NCBI GenBank assembly: GCA_002839705.1
Contig: PGYO01000002.1
Location: forward strand, 1 to 64,000
Length of the DNA stretch: 64,000 bases
Direction: 5' to 3'
Source of the DNA: Methanobacteriales archaeon HGW-Methanobacteriales-1
Lineage (GTDB): Archaea > Methanobacteriota > Methanobacteria > Methanobacteriales > Methanobacteriaceae
Shown here one piece after another: positions 21,560 to 31,644 of the stretch. The notes under the pieces are model-generated. The model was not told the DNA's origin, did not search any database, and saw only the letters and a program-made list of their open reading frames with translations. The translations under genes were made by a program, and so were the position numbers. The first letter of the stretch is position 1; every line of letters begins with the position of its first letter.

Positions 21560-23038
21560 TTGGAAAATTCTAAAGATACTAATAGAATAACTGAAAACTC
21601 TAAGGAGTATTATAGTTCTAATTCCATTTCCAAAACTGATTTTGATAATGATTCTAATTTTAAAAAGGATAATCCAAAAATTGAATATAAAAAAAGAACG
21701 ATAGTTGGTTTTGATCCGGGATTGACTGTTGGAATTGCAATACTTGATTTAAATGGCCATATTCTTTCATTAAAAAGCTTTAAAGAGGCCAAATATTCTG
21801 ATGTGGTTCGGGAAATAATTTCTCATGGTCGCGCAATTATAGTTGCCAGTGATGTTTATCCCGCTCCTAAAATGGTTAAAAAATTATCTGCTTCTTTAAA
21901 TACTAAAATAGATTCTCCTTCAAGCGTATTTACTGTTGGATCTAAAAAAGAAATGGTAGATGAGTTTTTAAAGGATATAAAATCTAATTTTTCCCCAAAT
22001 AATGCTCACCAGCGTGATGCTCTGGCAGCAGCAATTAAAACTTATAAAAATTATGAAAAAAAGTTCAATCAAATTGATAAAAGAGGAAAAGAGAAAAATT
22101 TATCATTTAAAGAGAGAGAAGAGGTTAAAACTCTTTTTATTAATGGAATGCCTATAACTAAAGCTTTAGATCTTATCAATGATTCAAAAGTCAATATAAA
22201 AGCTGAAAAATCAAATTTTGATAATATATTAGTTTCTGATTTAAAAACAGGAGTGTATTCCAATTCAGACTCAAATTTAAATTCTCAAAAAACATTAATA
22301 AAATTAAAAAGTCGCATAAAGCAACAAGAATCTCAAATTAAAAATCAAGAGGCCATAATAAAAAATTTGAGGGACAAAAATAAACTGCTTAAAAATAAAA
22401 TTAGAAAACAGAAGAAAAAATCATCTAAACTTAAATTCAAGTTGGAAAAGCTTCAACAGGATTACTCCAACGAAATTTTACTGGAAAAGAAGGTGTCTTC
22501 TAAAATAAATATCATTAAAAAACTTCAAATGAGTTATAATAATGAAAAAGTCTTAAGAGAGAAATTAGAAGAAAAATTAAAGACTTTTAATAAAATTAAA
22601 ACTATTGAAGTTTCAGATAAAGCAGTACCAGTTAAAATTATTAAATCCTTTACTCGGGACGGAATAAACGAATCATATCATCAAGGAGATTTAAAAAGTG
22701 GAGATGTGGTGTTTCTTTTAAATTCTCGTGGAGGAGGATCTCAAACTGCATCTTTACTTTCTAAATTATCTTTAAAGGCAGTTATTATTCTGGATAAAAT
22801 GCCACCACAAGCAAAGGAAGTTTTGGAAAATAATGATATTCCCATAATTAAATCTTCTAAAATTGGAATTAAAAAGGGTAAAGATTTTGCCATAGTTAAA
22901 TCAGAAATCTTGGATAAGGAAATTCAAATATGGAAACATAAAATTAAAAAACAAAGGAACCAAGACGAGAAAGAGAAATTATGGAATGTTATTGATGAGT
23001 ATAGGGCTAAAAGAAAGCGAGATTCTCATGAAAATTAA
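21560..23038 (+). CDS. DUF460 RNase H-fold protein with long coiled coil
   Basis: At least 492 residues. Residues ~45-175 form the archaeal DUF460 domain, related to RNase H/RuvC folds: GFDPGLTVGIAILD first strand, then an NAHQRDALAAAIKTY segment with the acidic residues of such folds. A lysine-rich coiled coil of ~90 residues follows (~250-345), then a C-terminal domain that contains LLNSRGGGSQTASLL. The biochemical role of DUF460 is not known to me. The coordinates use TTG 21560, the first canonical start. A better-supported start may be CTG 21530, which adds 10 residues and has AAGGAGG 8 nt upstream. It stands alone between truA and wecB. Confidence 0.8.
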   Translation: MENSKDTNRITENSKEYYSSNSISKTDFDNDSNFKKDNPKIEYKKRTIVGFDPGLTVGIAILDLNGHILSLKSFKEAKYSDVVREIISHGRAIIVASDVYPAPKMVKKLSASLNTKIDSPSSVFTVGSKKEMVDEFLKDIKSNFSPNNAHQRDALAAAIKTYKNYEKKFNQIDKRGKEKNLSFKEREEVKTLFINGMPITKALDLINDSKVNIKAEKSNFDNILVSDLKTGVYSNSDSNLNSQKTLIKLKSRIKQQESQIKNQEAIIKNLRDKNKLLKNKIRKQKKKSSKLKFKLEKLQQDYSNEILLEKKVSSKINIIKKLQMSYNNEKVLREKLEEKLKTFNKIKTIEVSDKAVPVKIIKSFTRDGINESYHQGDLKSGDVVFLLNSRGGGSQTASLLSKLSLKAVIILDKMPPQAKEVLENNDIPIIKSSKIGIKKGKDFAIVKSEILDKEIQIWKHKIKKQRNQDEKEKLWNVIDEYRAKRKRDSHEN

Positions 23039-23298
23039 TTTTAATCTTTTTCCTAAGTACATATTAGTATTCTACTATTGCAATGTATTTTCCGGATAAG
23101 ATTTAATTTAAATCGATGATACGAATATTAAATGAATTTAGAGATAATTTATAACATATATTTAGCTAAAATATTCTTATAATATAATTTTTATAACTAT
23201 ATTTGATTTTATTATAGTGAATGTTCAATTAAGAAATTAATTTTGAACTAATATAACAATTAATATAAATTTATAAAGCTGTAGACGAGGTATATGTC

Positions 23299-24609
23299 AT
23301 GAAAATAGCTATTGTAATCGGAACTCGGCCGGAAATAATTAAAATGGCCCCAGTAATTGATGAAATAATAAAAAAAAATCTTGATTATGTTTTAATTCAC
23401 ACCGGCCAGCACTATGATCATGAAATGTCTGATCAATTTTTCTCTGATCTTGAATTGTCGACTCCAGACTACAATATTGGTGTAGGTTCTGGATCGCATG
23501 GTGAACAAACTGCAGAAATGATGAAAGGTATTGAAAATGTTTTTGTGGAAGAAAAACCAGATATGGTGATGGTCCAGGGTGATACCAATGCCGTCCTCGC
23601 TGGGGCTATTGTAGCATCTAAGTTACATATTCCTGTGGGCCATGTAGAAGCGGGTCTCAGGTCTTTTGATAAAACCATGCCTGAAGAAATTAATCGTATG
23701 GTGGCAGATGTTTGCTCTCAGCTCTATTATGTTCCCACTGAGGAGTCAGCAGTAAATCTAATTGTAGAAGGTATAAATCCTAAAAATGTGATTATAACTG
23801 GTAATACTGTGGTAGATGCCTGTTTAAGAAACCTTAAAATTGCAGAAAATAACTCAAATATTCTTGATCAATTTGAAGGGGATGAAAAAATCCTCACTTT
23901 AACCATGCACCGGGCAGAAAATGTGGATAATCTAGAAAGACTCACACAAATCACGGATGCATTAATAGAGCTGGACGAATTAACCATTATTTTTCCAGTA
24001 CATCCGCGAACCTTAAAAAACTTGGAAAACTTCGGACTTCTCTCTAAACTGGTGGAAAAAGATAATATAAAACTCATAAAACCAATTGGTTATTTAGATT
24101 TCCTACTACTATTATCTAATTCTGATATGATTATGACTGACTCTGGAGGACTTCAAGAGGAGGCCATAACTCTGGATGTGCCTTGCATGACATTGAGATA
24201 TAATACGGAACGTCCTGAAACTGTTACTGCTGGGGGAAACATTTTGGTTGGTTCCAATAGAGATAAAATTATTGAAACGGCCCGACTTATTATGAATGAT
24301 CCAAAAACCAGGGAAACAATGAAAAAGGCTGTTAATCCATATGGTGATGGCACTGCATCTTCTAGAATTTTGAATGTTACTTTAAGTGATTATGAAAATG
24401 GTGATTTAGAAATAAAATCTCCAGAAAATATCATGAATCAATTTAAAAGAAAAATTGAATTGATAGAATTAAACATCACAGTTCGGGAATTTGAAAACAC
24501 TCAAAATGCTTTAATTAGAGTGGTTTATGATGATAATGAAGCAAGATTTCCTCATCAAGATCTTGATTTGAAAAACAAGTTTGTTTTATTTGATAAATAC
24601 ATTCATTAA
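23299..24609 (+). CDS. wecB: UDP-N-acetylglucosamine 2-epimerase
   Basis: 436 residues. It converts UDP-GlcNAc to UDP-ManNAc, the first step towards ManNAc-containing surface glycans. Family motifs are [13 protein letters not shown] at the N-terminus, [28 protein letters not shown] and [10 protein letters not shown]. The last ~60 residues form an extra tail (from about residue 375, beyond the usual ~375-residue core) without a recognised domain. wecC follows on the same strand, so UDP-ManNAcA is the likely product of the pair. Confidence 0.93.
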   Translation: MKIAIVIGTRPEIIKMAPVIDEIIKKNLDYVLIHTGQHYDHEMSDQFFSDLELSTPDYNIGVGSGSHGEQTAEMMKGIENVFVEEKPDMVMVQGDTNAVLAGAIVASKLHIPVGHVEAGLRSFDKTMPEEINRMVADVCSQLYYVPTEESAVNLIVEGINPKNVIITGNTVVDACLRNLKIAENNSNILDQFEGDEKILTLTMHRAENVDNLERLTQITDALIELDELTIIFPVHPRTLKNLENFGLLSKLVEKDNIKLIKPIGYLDFLLLLSNSDMIMTDSGGLQEEAITLDVPCMTLRYNTERPETVTAGGNILVGSNRDKIIETARLIMNDPKTRETMKKAVNPYGDGTASSRILNVTLSDYENGDLEIKSPENIMNQFKRKIELIELNITVREFENTQNALIRVVYDDNEARFPHQDLDLKNKFVLFDKYIH

Positions 24610-24874
24610 GTAATTTTATTCATTTAATCTTATTTTTCATGAATTGAATATTTTTTTTAAACTGGAATATTTTTAAGATTTTCCATCAAACATTTATAAA
24701 AACAGTTACATTTATTTAATTAATTCAATAGCTATATTTTATAAAGATTTTATTTACTAATTCTGCATTAGTGGAATCAAGTAATTTACAAGCAAGGATT
24801 CTTATGTTATCAATAACTTACAAATCAAATTAAAATTCAAATTATTATGTTTTATTTAAAAAACAGGAGATAAA

Positions 24875-26176
24875 ATGACTGAAGAAAGCTGTAACATAGC
24901 GATATTTGGTTTAGGCCATATAGGACTGCCAACTGCTTCACTTTTTGCAAAAAATGGTTTTAAAGTAGTGGGTGTTGACATAAATCAGAGTACTGTTGAA
25001 AATATTAATTCTGGTATTTCTCCCATAATGGAGCCGGGGTTAAATGAACTGGTAAATGAGGTGGTGGCTAGCGGTAATTTAATGGCTACTACTAATGCTT
25101 TAGAAGCTGTTAAGAATTCTAATGTGCTGATTGTTATTGTCCCTACTCCAGTAGATCAAAATAAATGTTCAGACCTATCTGCAGTAATATCTGCTTGTAA
25201 AATGATTTCTAATGGCCTTAAAAAAGGAGATCTGGTCATAATTGAAAGTACAATTCCACCCGGAACCTGTGAAAATGTGGTTATTCCACTTTTAGAGGAA
25301 AGTGGTCTTAATTCAATAAAAGACTTTAAAGTTGCTTATACTCCTGAAAGGGCTCTTCCTTATAACACATTATATGAAATGACTCATAATGCTCGAGTTA
25401 TTGGTGGTATTGACGCCGAAAGTTCAAAAAAAGCTGTTTTTTTGTATGAAAAAATCACGGAAGGCGAAGTTATCACGGTGAAGGATATAATAACTGCTGA
25501 AATGGTTAAATTAATGGAAAACACTTATCGGGATACAAATATTGCTTTGGCCAATGAACTAGCCATGGTTTGTGAGTCTGTGGGAATAGATGCTATTGAT
25601 GCTATTAAAGCAGCTAATTTCCATCCCCGAGTAGATATTCACACACCTGGGCCCGGTGTAGGTGGACATTGTCTTTCTATTGACCCTTATTTCATTGTAG
25701 AGATGGCAGAAGAAACGGATAATCCTTCGATGTTAATTAAAACAGCAAGAAATGTTAATGAATCTATGCCTCATCATGTGGTTCACATAATTGAAAAAGC
25801 ACTTCATGAAGTTAATAAAACACTAAATAATTCTACTATTGGTGTTTTAGGTGTTGCATATAAGGGAAATGTGGCTGATGCTCGGGAAACACCGGCTGAA
25901 CCACTTATTAGGGAATTATATTCTCAAAATGCTAGAGTCATGGCCCATGATCCCCATGTAAATTCTGAAATAATCATGGCCATGGGTGCAGAACCAGTTT
26001 CCTTAGAAGAAGCATTAAAATGTGACTGTGTTGTTTTAATCACAGATCATAAAGAGTACTTTGATATAAGTCCTGAAATGATTGAAAAATTAGTTTTTGT
26101 TTGTACTAGGCCTATTTTAGACCCGGAAAAGTTTAGAGAGGAGGGTGTTATTTTTAAGGGAGTTGGAAGGCCTTGA
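24875..26176 (+). CDS. wecC: UDP-N-acetyl-D-mannosamine dehydrogenase
   Basis: 433 residues. It oxidises UDP-ManNAc to UDP-ManNAcA with two NAD+. The N-terminal NAD motif is [15 protein letters not shown]; the middle has [13 protein letters not shown]; and the catalytic Cys lies in [14 protein letters not shown] near residue 268. The C-terminal UDP-binding domain holds [29 protein letters not shown] precedes the ATG. Its TGA overlaps the TTG start of mfnD (TTGA). Confidence 0.94.
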   Translation: MTEESCNIAIFGLGHIGLPTASLFAKNGFKVVGVDINQSTVENINSGISPIMEPGLNELVNEVVASGNLMATTNALEAVKNSNVLIVIVPTPVDQNKCSDLSAVISACKMISNGLKKGDLVIIESTIPPGTCENVVIPLLEESGLNSIKDFKVAYTPERALPYNTLYEMTHNARVIGGIDAESSKKAVFLYEKITEGEVITVKDIITAEMVKLMENTYRDTNIALANELAMVCESVGIDAIDAIKAANFHPRVDIHTPGPGVGGHCLSIDPYFIVEMAEETDNPSMLIKTARNVNESMPHHVVHIIEKALHEVNKTLNNSTIGVLGVAYKGNVADARETPAEPLIRELYSQNARVMAHDPHVNSEIIMAMGAEPVSLEEALKCDCVVLITDHKEYFDISPEMIEKLVFVCTRPILDPEKFREEGVIFKGVGRP

Positions 26177-27309
26177 AAGTTCTTATTTTTGAATATGCAA
26201 CAGCTATGGGCCTGGAAGACCCTGAATTTTTATTTGAGGGTCGGGCCATGTTGGAAGGCCTTCTGGATGATTTTAATAAAATAGAACATTCAATAGAACC
26301 TTCCAGAACTTTCGAGGTCAGTTATTTAATTGCCGAAAAATTGCTAAAAAATGAATATTTACAAAAATGGGATGGCTGTAATCCTTTAAAAGTGAATTTT
26401 AATCCTGAAAATTCTTCTGACTTAGAAAATTGGTTGGAATCAAATATTTCTAACTTTGAAGCGTGCATATTTGTAGCGGCTGAAGAAGATCTGGAACTTT
26501 ATAAATTAACTAAAATAATTGAGAATAAAGGCGTATATGTGCTGGGATCAACTTCTAGTGCTGTTTTGAAATGTTCTGATAAATTAAAAACTTATGAATA
26601 TCTTAAAAGTCTGAAAAATAATGATAAAAACATAAATAACAATCTAAATCTCATAAATACTTATAAAATTGATTTATATGAATTAAAAGAAAAAAATCAT
26701 TTTAAATCATCAAATAAAATATCAGATAAATTCTCTAATTTATTTTCTAATAATAAGAAAATGCTTATTAAACCGGCTGATGGAGTTGCTTGCCAGGGAA
26801 TAAAAGTTTTAAATTCAATTGAAGAACTTTATGAATCGTTAAAATGTATGGAAACTTCACTTCCTCATGTTTTACTTCAAGATTTTGTGGAAGGTCAAGC
26901 CTGCAGTGTCAGCTTACTTTCTAATGGTGTTAAAGCCCTTCCCATTAGCTTGAATCTTCAAAAAATTGAATTTAATAATGATGGCCTAGAATATGGTGGC
27001 GGTGAAGTTCCATGGGATCACCCCTTAAAAAATGAGGCATTAGATATGGCTAAAAATATTGTGGAATCTATTGATGGCCTTAAGGGCTATGTGGGTGTTG
27101 ATATGATTATTGCAGATAAAATTTATTTTATAGAAATTAACTCTCGCCTTACTACGCCATATGTAGCTTTAAAAAATGTAATTGATATTAATATGGGGCT
27201 AGCAATTGTTGATTCAGCTATGGGAAATATTCCAGATGAGTTCAATCTTTCTGGATGTTTTGAATTCCAAAAAGGGACTGAAAAATTGAATATTAACAGT
27301 AAAAACTAA
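26173..27309 (+). CDS. mfnD: ATP-grasp ligase, tyramine-L-glutamate ligase type
   Basis: 378-residue ATP-grasp enzyme matching MfnD, which joins L-glutamate to tyramine in methanofuran synthesis. ATP-grasp features are [16 protein letters not shown] (nucleotide loop), [17 protein letters not shown], and the metal-binding [23 protein letters not shown] segment (quoted as GVDMIIADK...[11 protein letters not shown]). An Asn/Lys-rich insert of about 50 residues (near 155-205) makes it longer than the Methanocaldococcus protein. It starts at TTG 26173 inside the wecC stop. mfnF follows 100 bp later, which supports the methanofuran assignment. Confidence 0.82.
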   Translation: MKVLIFEYATAMGLEDPEFLFEGRAMLEGLLDDFNKIEHSIEPSRTFEVSYLIAEKLLKNEYLQKWDGCNPLKVNFNPENSSDLENWLESNISNFEACIFVAAEEDLELYKLTKIIENKGVYVLGSTSSAVLKCSDKLKTYEYLKSLKNNDKNINNNLNLINTYKIDLYELKEKNHFKSSNKISDKFSNLFSNNKKMLIKPADGVACQGIKVLNSIEELYESLKCMETSLPHVLLQDFVEGQACSVSLLSNGVKALPISLNLQKIEFNNDGLEYGGGEVPWDHPLKNEALDMAKNIVESIDGLKGYVGVDMIIADKIYFIEINSRLTTPYVALKNVIDINMGLAIVDSAMGNIPDEFNLSGCFEFQKGTEKLNINSKN

Positions 27310-27412
27310 TAAACAATCATGATTTTATTATAATTCTTAAACTCATTATAACCTATTATAACTTATTAAAAATATTTTAAAAAATATTTAAAACTTACTA
27401 AGGTGATATTTA

Positions 27413-28438
27413 ATGAAAATAGCAGGATTTGATATTGGTGGGGCCAATACCGACTTGGCCATTATTGATTTTGATCAGGGAGGAGATATCGAAAATATAA
27501 AAACCGATTTCAGATATCTCCCTATGTGGATGAAAAATGAAGAGCTGGGAGGATATTTGCTGGATTTAATTGGGGAAGAAATCGACCAATTAGATGCAGT
27601 GGGAGTCTCTATGACTGCAGAACTGGTTGACGCTTATGAGACCAAAAAAGATGGTGTTTTAGATATTGTTAAAAAAGTTGAGGATACATTTGATATTCCG
27701 GTGGCTTATGTTGGTCTTTCTGGAATGATGAATGCTTCTCAAGCAATTTCAGATCCACTTCAAGTGGCTGCAGCCAATTGGATTGCCACATCTCAGATAG
27801 CATCCATCATGTCCCAAAATTGTATTCTGGTTGATGTGGGAAGTACTACAACGGATATCATTCCTATTAAAAATGGTTTAGAATGTGCTCGTGGCAGATC
27901 GGACTTTGAAAGGTTAGGAACTGGAGAATTGGCTTATACTGGAACCCTAAGGACAAATGTAGCGGCCATAGTAGATAAAGTACCATTTGATGAGGGATGG
28001 TTTAGAGTATCTTCTGAGCTTTTTGCTATATCTGCTGATGTTCATCATGTTCTTGGCAACATCACCACAGAAGAATACAGCTGTGATACTCCTGATAGTG
28101 CGGGTAAAGAAAAAGAAGATTCTCTAAGGCGAATTTCAAGGGTACTTTGCGGAGATCTTGATTTATTAAGTACATCCGACATTGAATCAATTGGTGATTA
28201 TATTTATGCACAACAGTCCCTTAAGATTTCAGAGGCGATTTCAGAGGTTGCTGAGAGGGAATTTTTGGATGAAGTAATCACCACCGGATTGGGGAGAAAT
28301 ATTCTGGCTGCTCGTGCTGTTGAAATGGCCGGACTTGATTTTACAGGAATGGATGAATTTTTAACACCTGAAGAATGTGTAGTGGCCCCGGCTGTGGGAA
28401 CTGCTATCATGATGGAAGATTATTTGAGTGATGAGTAA
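27413..28438 (+). CDS. mfnF: Methanofuran biosynthesis protein MfnF (ASKHA fold, hydantoinase/oxoprolinase-like)
   Basis: 341 residues. It resembles the hydantoinase A/oxoprolinase-like family of one-carbon-pathway proteins; in methanogens MfnF couples gamma-glutamyltyramine to the phosphorylated aminomethylfuran. The phosphate loop is GFDIGGANTDLAIID and a second nucleotide loop is ILVDVGSTTTDIIPI. A conserved GRSDFERLGTGELAYTGTLR segment follows. AAGGTGATATTTA precedes ATG 27413. Adjacency to mfnD strengthens the call. Confidence 0.85.
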   Translation: MKIAGFDIGGANTDLAIIDFDQGGDIENIKTDFRYLPMWMKNEELGGYLLDLIGEEIDQLDAVGVSMTAELVDAYETKKDGVLDIVKKVEDTFDIPVAYVGLSGMMNASQAISDPLQVAAANWIATSQIASIMSQNCILVDVGSTTTDIIPIKNGLECARGRSDFERLGTGELAYTGTLRTNVAAIVDKVPFDEGWFRVSSELFAISADVHHVLGNITTEEYSCDTPDSAGKEKEDSLRRISRVLCGDLDLLSTSDIESIGDYIYAQQSLKISEAISEVAEREFLDEVITTGLGRNILAARAVEMAGLDFTGMDEFLTPEECVVAPAVGTAIMMEDYLSDE

Positions 28439-28511
28439 ATTAATTATCAACATTAATTACCTATTATATTATTTATCAAAGTGATATCGATATTTCACAG
28501 AGATTGATTAC

Positions 28512-29198
28512 ATGGAATTTAAAAACAGTTATATCGTAGCCATATTGATTATGGCCATCATATTAATACCACTGGTTCTGCTTAATTTGAGTACCCATTC
28601 CCAGATTGGTTCAGATGATAGGGGATATGTAACTAAGGATGTCTATGCACATTATGGTGATTCTAAAATTAAAATTGCCATAGTAACTGGCATTCATGCC
28701 CGTGAATCTATTGCCATTGCTCCAGAACAATGGGCGGCCCGGGTTTTTGCTCTTTTAACTCCTGTAGAAATAATCAATTATAATATTGTAGTTGAGAAAA
28801 ATCCTCAAGATTATTCTCAGGGCCGTAAAAACGGTGAAGGTTTGGCTGCCACATTTATACTTCCAGATGTGAAAAAATCGGATTATAATCTGGTTATTAT
28901 TTCCCATGCACACCAAACGGGCTATGGTGAAGGATATTATGTGGCCACACCTCAGATGGATAACCCTTCGGTGACTATTGCACAAAATATTAAATCCAGT
29001 GGCTTAAATTTCAATTATTATCCTGCAGCCAAAAATGCAAAATATAAAAGTTCTTCTGCAGTTCTATTTTCTAAACCATTGGCATTAGCGGGTTATCCTA
29101 CTTTGGTTTATGAGATACCCGAGAATATTACGTCTTTTGAATCGTTTTTAATGACTTATAAACTTCTAGAAAGCAGTTATGGCTTTTTGAATTCTTAA
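28512..29198 (+). CDS. Membrane-anchored M14-like protein of unknown substrate
   Basis: 228 residues: an N-terminal membrane span (~8-28), then a domain outside the cell. I see the pattern of M14-type zinc ligands: GIHARESIA (HxxE) after the IAIVT strand, a histidine in ISHAHQTGYGEGYY, and a glutamate in LVYEIPEN. It resembles the exported protein at 8150 in plan but has little sequence in common. A carboxypeptidase or amidase acting on cell-wall peptide is possible. No family name was recognised with certainty. It follows mfnF by 73 bp on the same strand. Confidence 0.5.
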   Translation: MEFKNSYIVAILIMAIILIPLVLLNLSTHSQIGSDDRGYVTKDVYAHYGDSKIKIAIVTGIHARESIAIAPEQWAARVFALLTPVEIINYNIVVEKNPQDYSQGRKNGEGLAATFILPDVKKSDYNLVIISHAHQTGYGEGYYVATPQMDNPSVTIAQNIKSSGLNFNYYPAAKNAKYKSSSAVLFSKPLALAGYPTLVYEIPENITSFESFLMTYKLLESSYGFLNS

Positions 29199-29205
29199 AT
29201 TAAGA

Positions 29206-29223
29206 AATAATAATAATAATAAT
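29206..29223 (+). repeat. (AAT)6 microsatellite
   Basis: Six tandem AAT units directly after the stop of the M14-like gene. Probably a neutral simple repeat in the 3' untranslated region. Confidence 0.8.
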
Positions 29224-29414
29224 AAGATTAAGCCCAATTAATAAGAGCCTATTTTCTTTATTTTTTTATATAATCTATTAATAATTATTTAATAGCCTAA
29301 ATATCCATTTAAATAATTTAAAATTAGAAAATGAGATTTTTTTGATTTATAGAATATATTAATCAAAAATCATCTTTATTAATTCATGAACTCTTTAAGA
29401 TGTTATTGATTAAT

Positions 29415-29933
29415 TCAGTACCAAACATCTTTCATTCCTAAAAGATATCCAATTGAATTTGCTGAAAGATGTAAAATAGGACTTATTATCAGGGCCATGG
29501 CAATTAACTCTAAACTAGGATTAAAGAATAATGATGAAAGTAATAATGCGCCTACTACGAAGTCTAATTGGTCTAAAATAGGGGCAGGCCTTCCTCGACC
29601 AATATTAATACGTCTTTTAATAAAACTACCTGCAGCATCACCTAGTAATGCTCCTAATCCTAAACTAAAACCCAATAATGCTCCGTAAAATATATCTCCG
29701 GCAATAATTCCCTGTAATATTCCGATGGCAGTTCCAACACCCGTTCCTATTATTGTCCCTCGCCAGGTGACTCCATCCCCTAAAATTCTCCGTCCGCCTC
29801 GAAACTCACGGCCAAAGTCAAGGGGAGTGCCTCCTCCAAAAGTTAATGCACTTACATTTGCAAGATATGCTGGTAGCATAAAGTATATTACATAGGCAGC
29901 CATATTTAAAACATTGATAATATCTGGATTCAT
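29415..29933 (-). CDS. carS: CDP-archaeol synthase
   Basis: 172-residue integral membrane enzyme, four to five spans. It activates the archaeal diether lipid DGGGP with CTP to give CDP-archaeol. The family signature is visible: YLANVSALTFGGGTPLDFGR, then GDGVTWRGTIIGT, and LGDAAGSFIKRR with LDQLDFVVGALL. ATG 29933 has AGAGGT upstream. It diverges from the tetraether-synthase-like gene across a 202-bp spacer with repeated elements. Confidence 0.93.
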   Translation of the reverse strand: MNPDIINVLNMAAYVIYFMLPAYLANVSALTFGGGTPLDFGREFRGGRRILGDGVTWRGTIIGTGVGTAIGILQGIIAGDIFYGALLGFSLGLGALLGDAAGSFIKRRINIGRGRPAPILDQLDFVVGALLLSSLFFNPSLELIAMALIISPILHLSANSIGYLLGMKDVWY

Positions 29934-29998
29934 CGTTTACCTCTAGATAATCATTATAATTGATGTAATTATCAAGCAATTGAAATAATTAGTTATAT

Positions 29999-30099
29999 TT
30001 TTAACATATTATGTTTTAACATATTGCATTGATATTCAAAGAAATCAGTTTATAAGAATTAGTTTATTAATAATTAATTTATAAGATTAGTTTATAAGA
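29999..30099 (+). repeat. Direct repeats in the carS-tes divergent spacer
   Basis: TTTTAACATATT occurs at 29999-30010 and 30014-30025. Further right, TTTATAAGA occurs three times (30049-30057, 30078-30086, 30091-30099), two of them preceded by AG. The spacing between the last two is 13 bases. These may be regulator sites or TATA-like elements, or chance repeats in AT-rich DNA. Confidence 0.4.
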
Positions 30100-30135
30100 T
30101 TTATAACTTTATATTAAATATATATGGGTGAAATT

Positions 30136-31611
30136 ATGGTTATCAAAAAGACAAAAAGCCTATGTCCTGAGTGCTTAAAACCTTTAGAAGCAGAAGTTTA
30201 TGAGGAACAGGGCAAAGTCATGATAAAAAAGGAATGCCCAGAACATGGTACTTTTGACAATGTTTATTGGAGCAGCAGTGATATTTATAACAAGGCTGAA
30301 GATTGTAACTATGGTGGATTGGGTGTTTCTAATCCTCAGACAGTCCAGGACAAAAATTGTCCGGAAGATTGTGGTATTTGTCCCGAACACGAAAGCCATA
30401 CAATTTTAGGACTCATCGATGTTACTAATCGATGTAATCTAAGATGTCCGGTTTGTTTTGCCAATGCAGCAGTTTCTAAAATGTTATATGAGCCTTCTTA
30501 TGAAGAAATAAGGAAAATGCTCCAAAACTTAAGGGCTAATCAACCAGTAGCTACTCCAGCTATTCAATATGCTGGAGGGGAGCCTACTGTAAGAAAGGAT
30601 ATAGTTGACTTAATAAAATTGGCTAAGGAAGAAGGTTTTAGTCACACTCAAATTGCTACTAATGGTCTGCGACTGGCTAGAAAACCTGAACTGGCTAAAG
30701 AACTTAAAGAAGCTGGTTTGAATACAATTTATCTCCAATTCGATGGGGTTACTGCAGAGCCTTATCTGGAAATAAGGAATAAGGATTTATTGCAGATTAA
30801 ATTGGATGCTATTGAAAACTGTAGGAAAGCAGATTTAGGTATTGTTCTGGTTCCAACTTTGGTAAAAGGAATAAATGATCATCAAATTGGAGATATAATT
30901 CAATTTGCCGTTGATAATATGGATATTATTCGAGGTATTAATTTCCAGCCGGTTTCATTTGCCGGAAGAACACCTGCCGACCAGGTAGAAGAACAACGTA
31001 TAACGATACCTGATTTCCAGAAATTCGTTGGTGAGCAAACCAATTCTCAGATAGAAATTAATGATTTTTATCCGGCATCATCTGTTAGGCCAATATCTGA
31101 ATTTGTAGAGGCTATTGAAGGTGTACCTCAGGTTGCTTTCACTTGTCACCAGCACTGTGGTACGGCTACTTATGTATTTGTAGAAGACGGAGATATAATC
31201 CCTATAAATAGATTTGTTGATGTTGATAAATTCTTTGAACTTTTGGATAAAAGTGCAGATGACATTAAAGATGGTGGATTAACTGGAAAAGCTAAAACTA
31301 TTGTTCGAGCTACTCTGGATCTTCCTAGAACTATTGATAGAAATAATTCTCCTAAAAGTGTAGACATTAAAGGCATATTGACTTCGGTGTTTAAAGACAG
31401 ATCTTACAGTTCTTTAGGAGATTTCCACCACAAGACCCTTTTAATATCCTGTATGCACTTCATGGATGCTTGGAATTTTGATGAAGACCGAGTAAAAAGA
31501 TGTGTTATTCATTATGCTATTCCGGATGGTAGAATAATTCCATTCTGCACTATGAATTCACTTTATCGTGAAGAAATTGAGAAAAAATTCGCTGTACCTT
31601 TAAAAAGCTAG
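30136..31611 (+). CDS. tes: Radical SAM protein, tetraether lipid synthase (Tes) family
   Basis: 491 residues. It belongs to the MJ0619-type radical SAM family; that protein was first linked to pterin methylation and later shown to be the tetraether synthase that joins two diether lipids. The SAM-cluster motif is CNLRCPVC (CxxxCxxC) near residue 100. N-terminal cysteines (CPECLK, CPEHG, CPEDCGICPEH) and C-terminal ones fit the extra iron-sulfur or metal sites of the family. I prefer ATG 30136 with GGTGA just upstream over ATG 30124. Its divergent partner carS makes the diether precursor, which supports a lipid role. Paralogues with other roles exist. Confidence 0.75.
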   Translation: MVIKKTKSLCPECLKPLEAEVYEEQGKVMIKKECPEHGTFDNVYWSSSDIYNKAEDCNYGGLGVSNPQTVQDKNCPEDCGICPEHESHTILGLIDVTNRCNLRCPVCFANAAVSKMLYEPSYEEIRKMLQNLRANQPVATPAIQYAGGEPTVRKDIVDLIKLAKEEGFSHTQIATNGLRLARKPELAKELKEAGLNTIYLQFDGVTAEPYLEIRNKDLLQIKLDAIENCRKADLGIVLVPTLVKGINDHQIGDIIQFAVDNMDIIRGINFQPVSFAGRTPADQVEEQRITIPDFQKFVGEQTNSQIEINDFYPASSVRPISEFVEAIEGVPQVAFTCHQHCGTATYVFVEDGDIIPINRFVDVDKFFELLDKSADDIKDGGLTGKAKTIVRATLDLPRTIDRNNSPKSVDIKGILTSVFKDRSYSSLGDFHHKTLLISCMHFMDAWNFDEDRVKRCVIHYAIPDGRIIPFCTMNSLYREEIEKKFAVPLKS

Positions 31612-31644
31612 AATAATGCTCTATTTAGAATCGAGGGTTTTGAA

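Noticed and set aside
29206-29223. AAT repeat as a CRISPR or phase-variation element
   Set aside because: It is a short perfect trinucleotide run outside any coding frame, without spacers.
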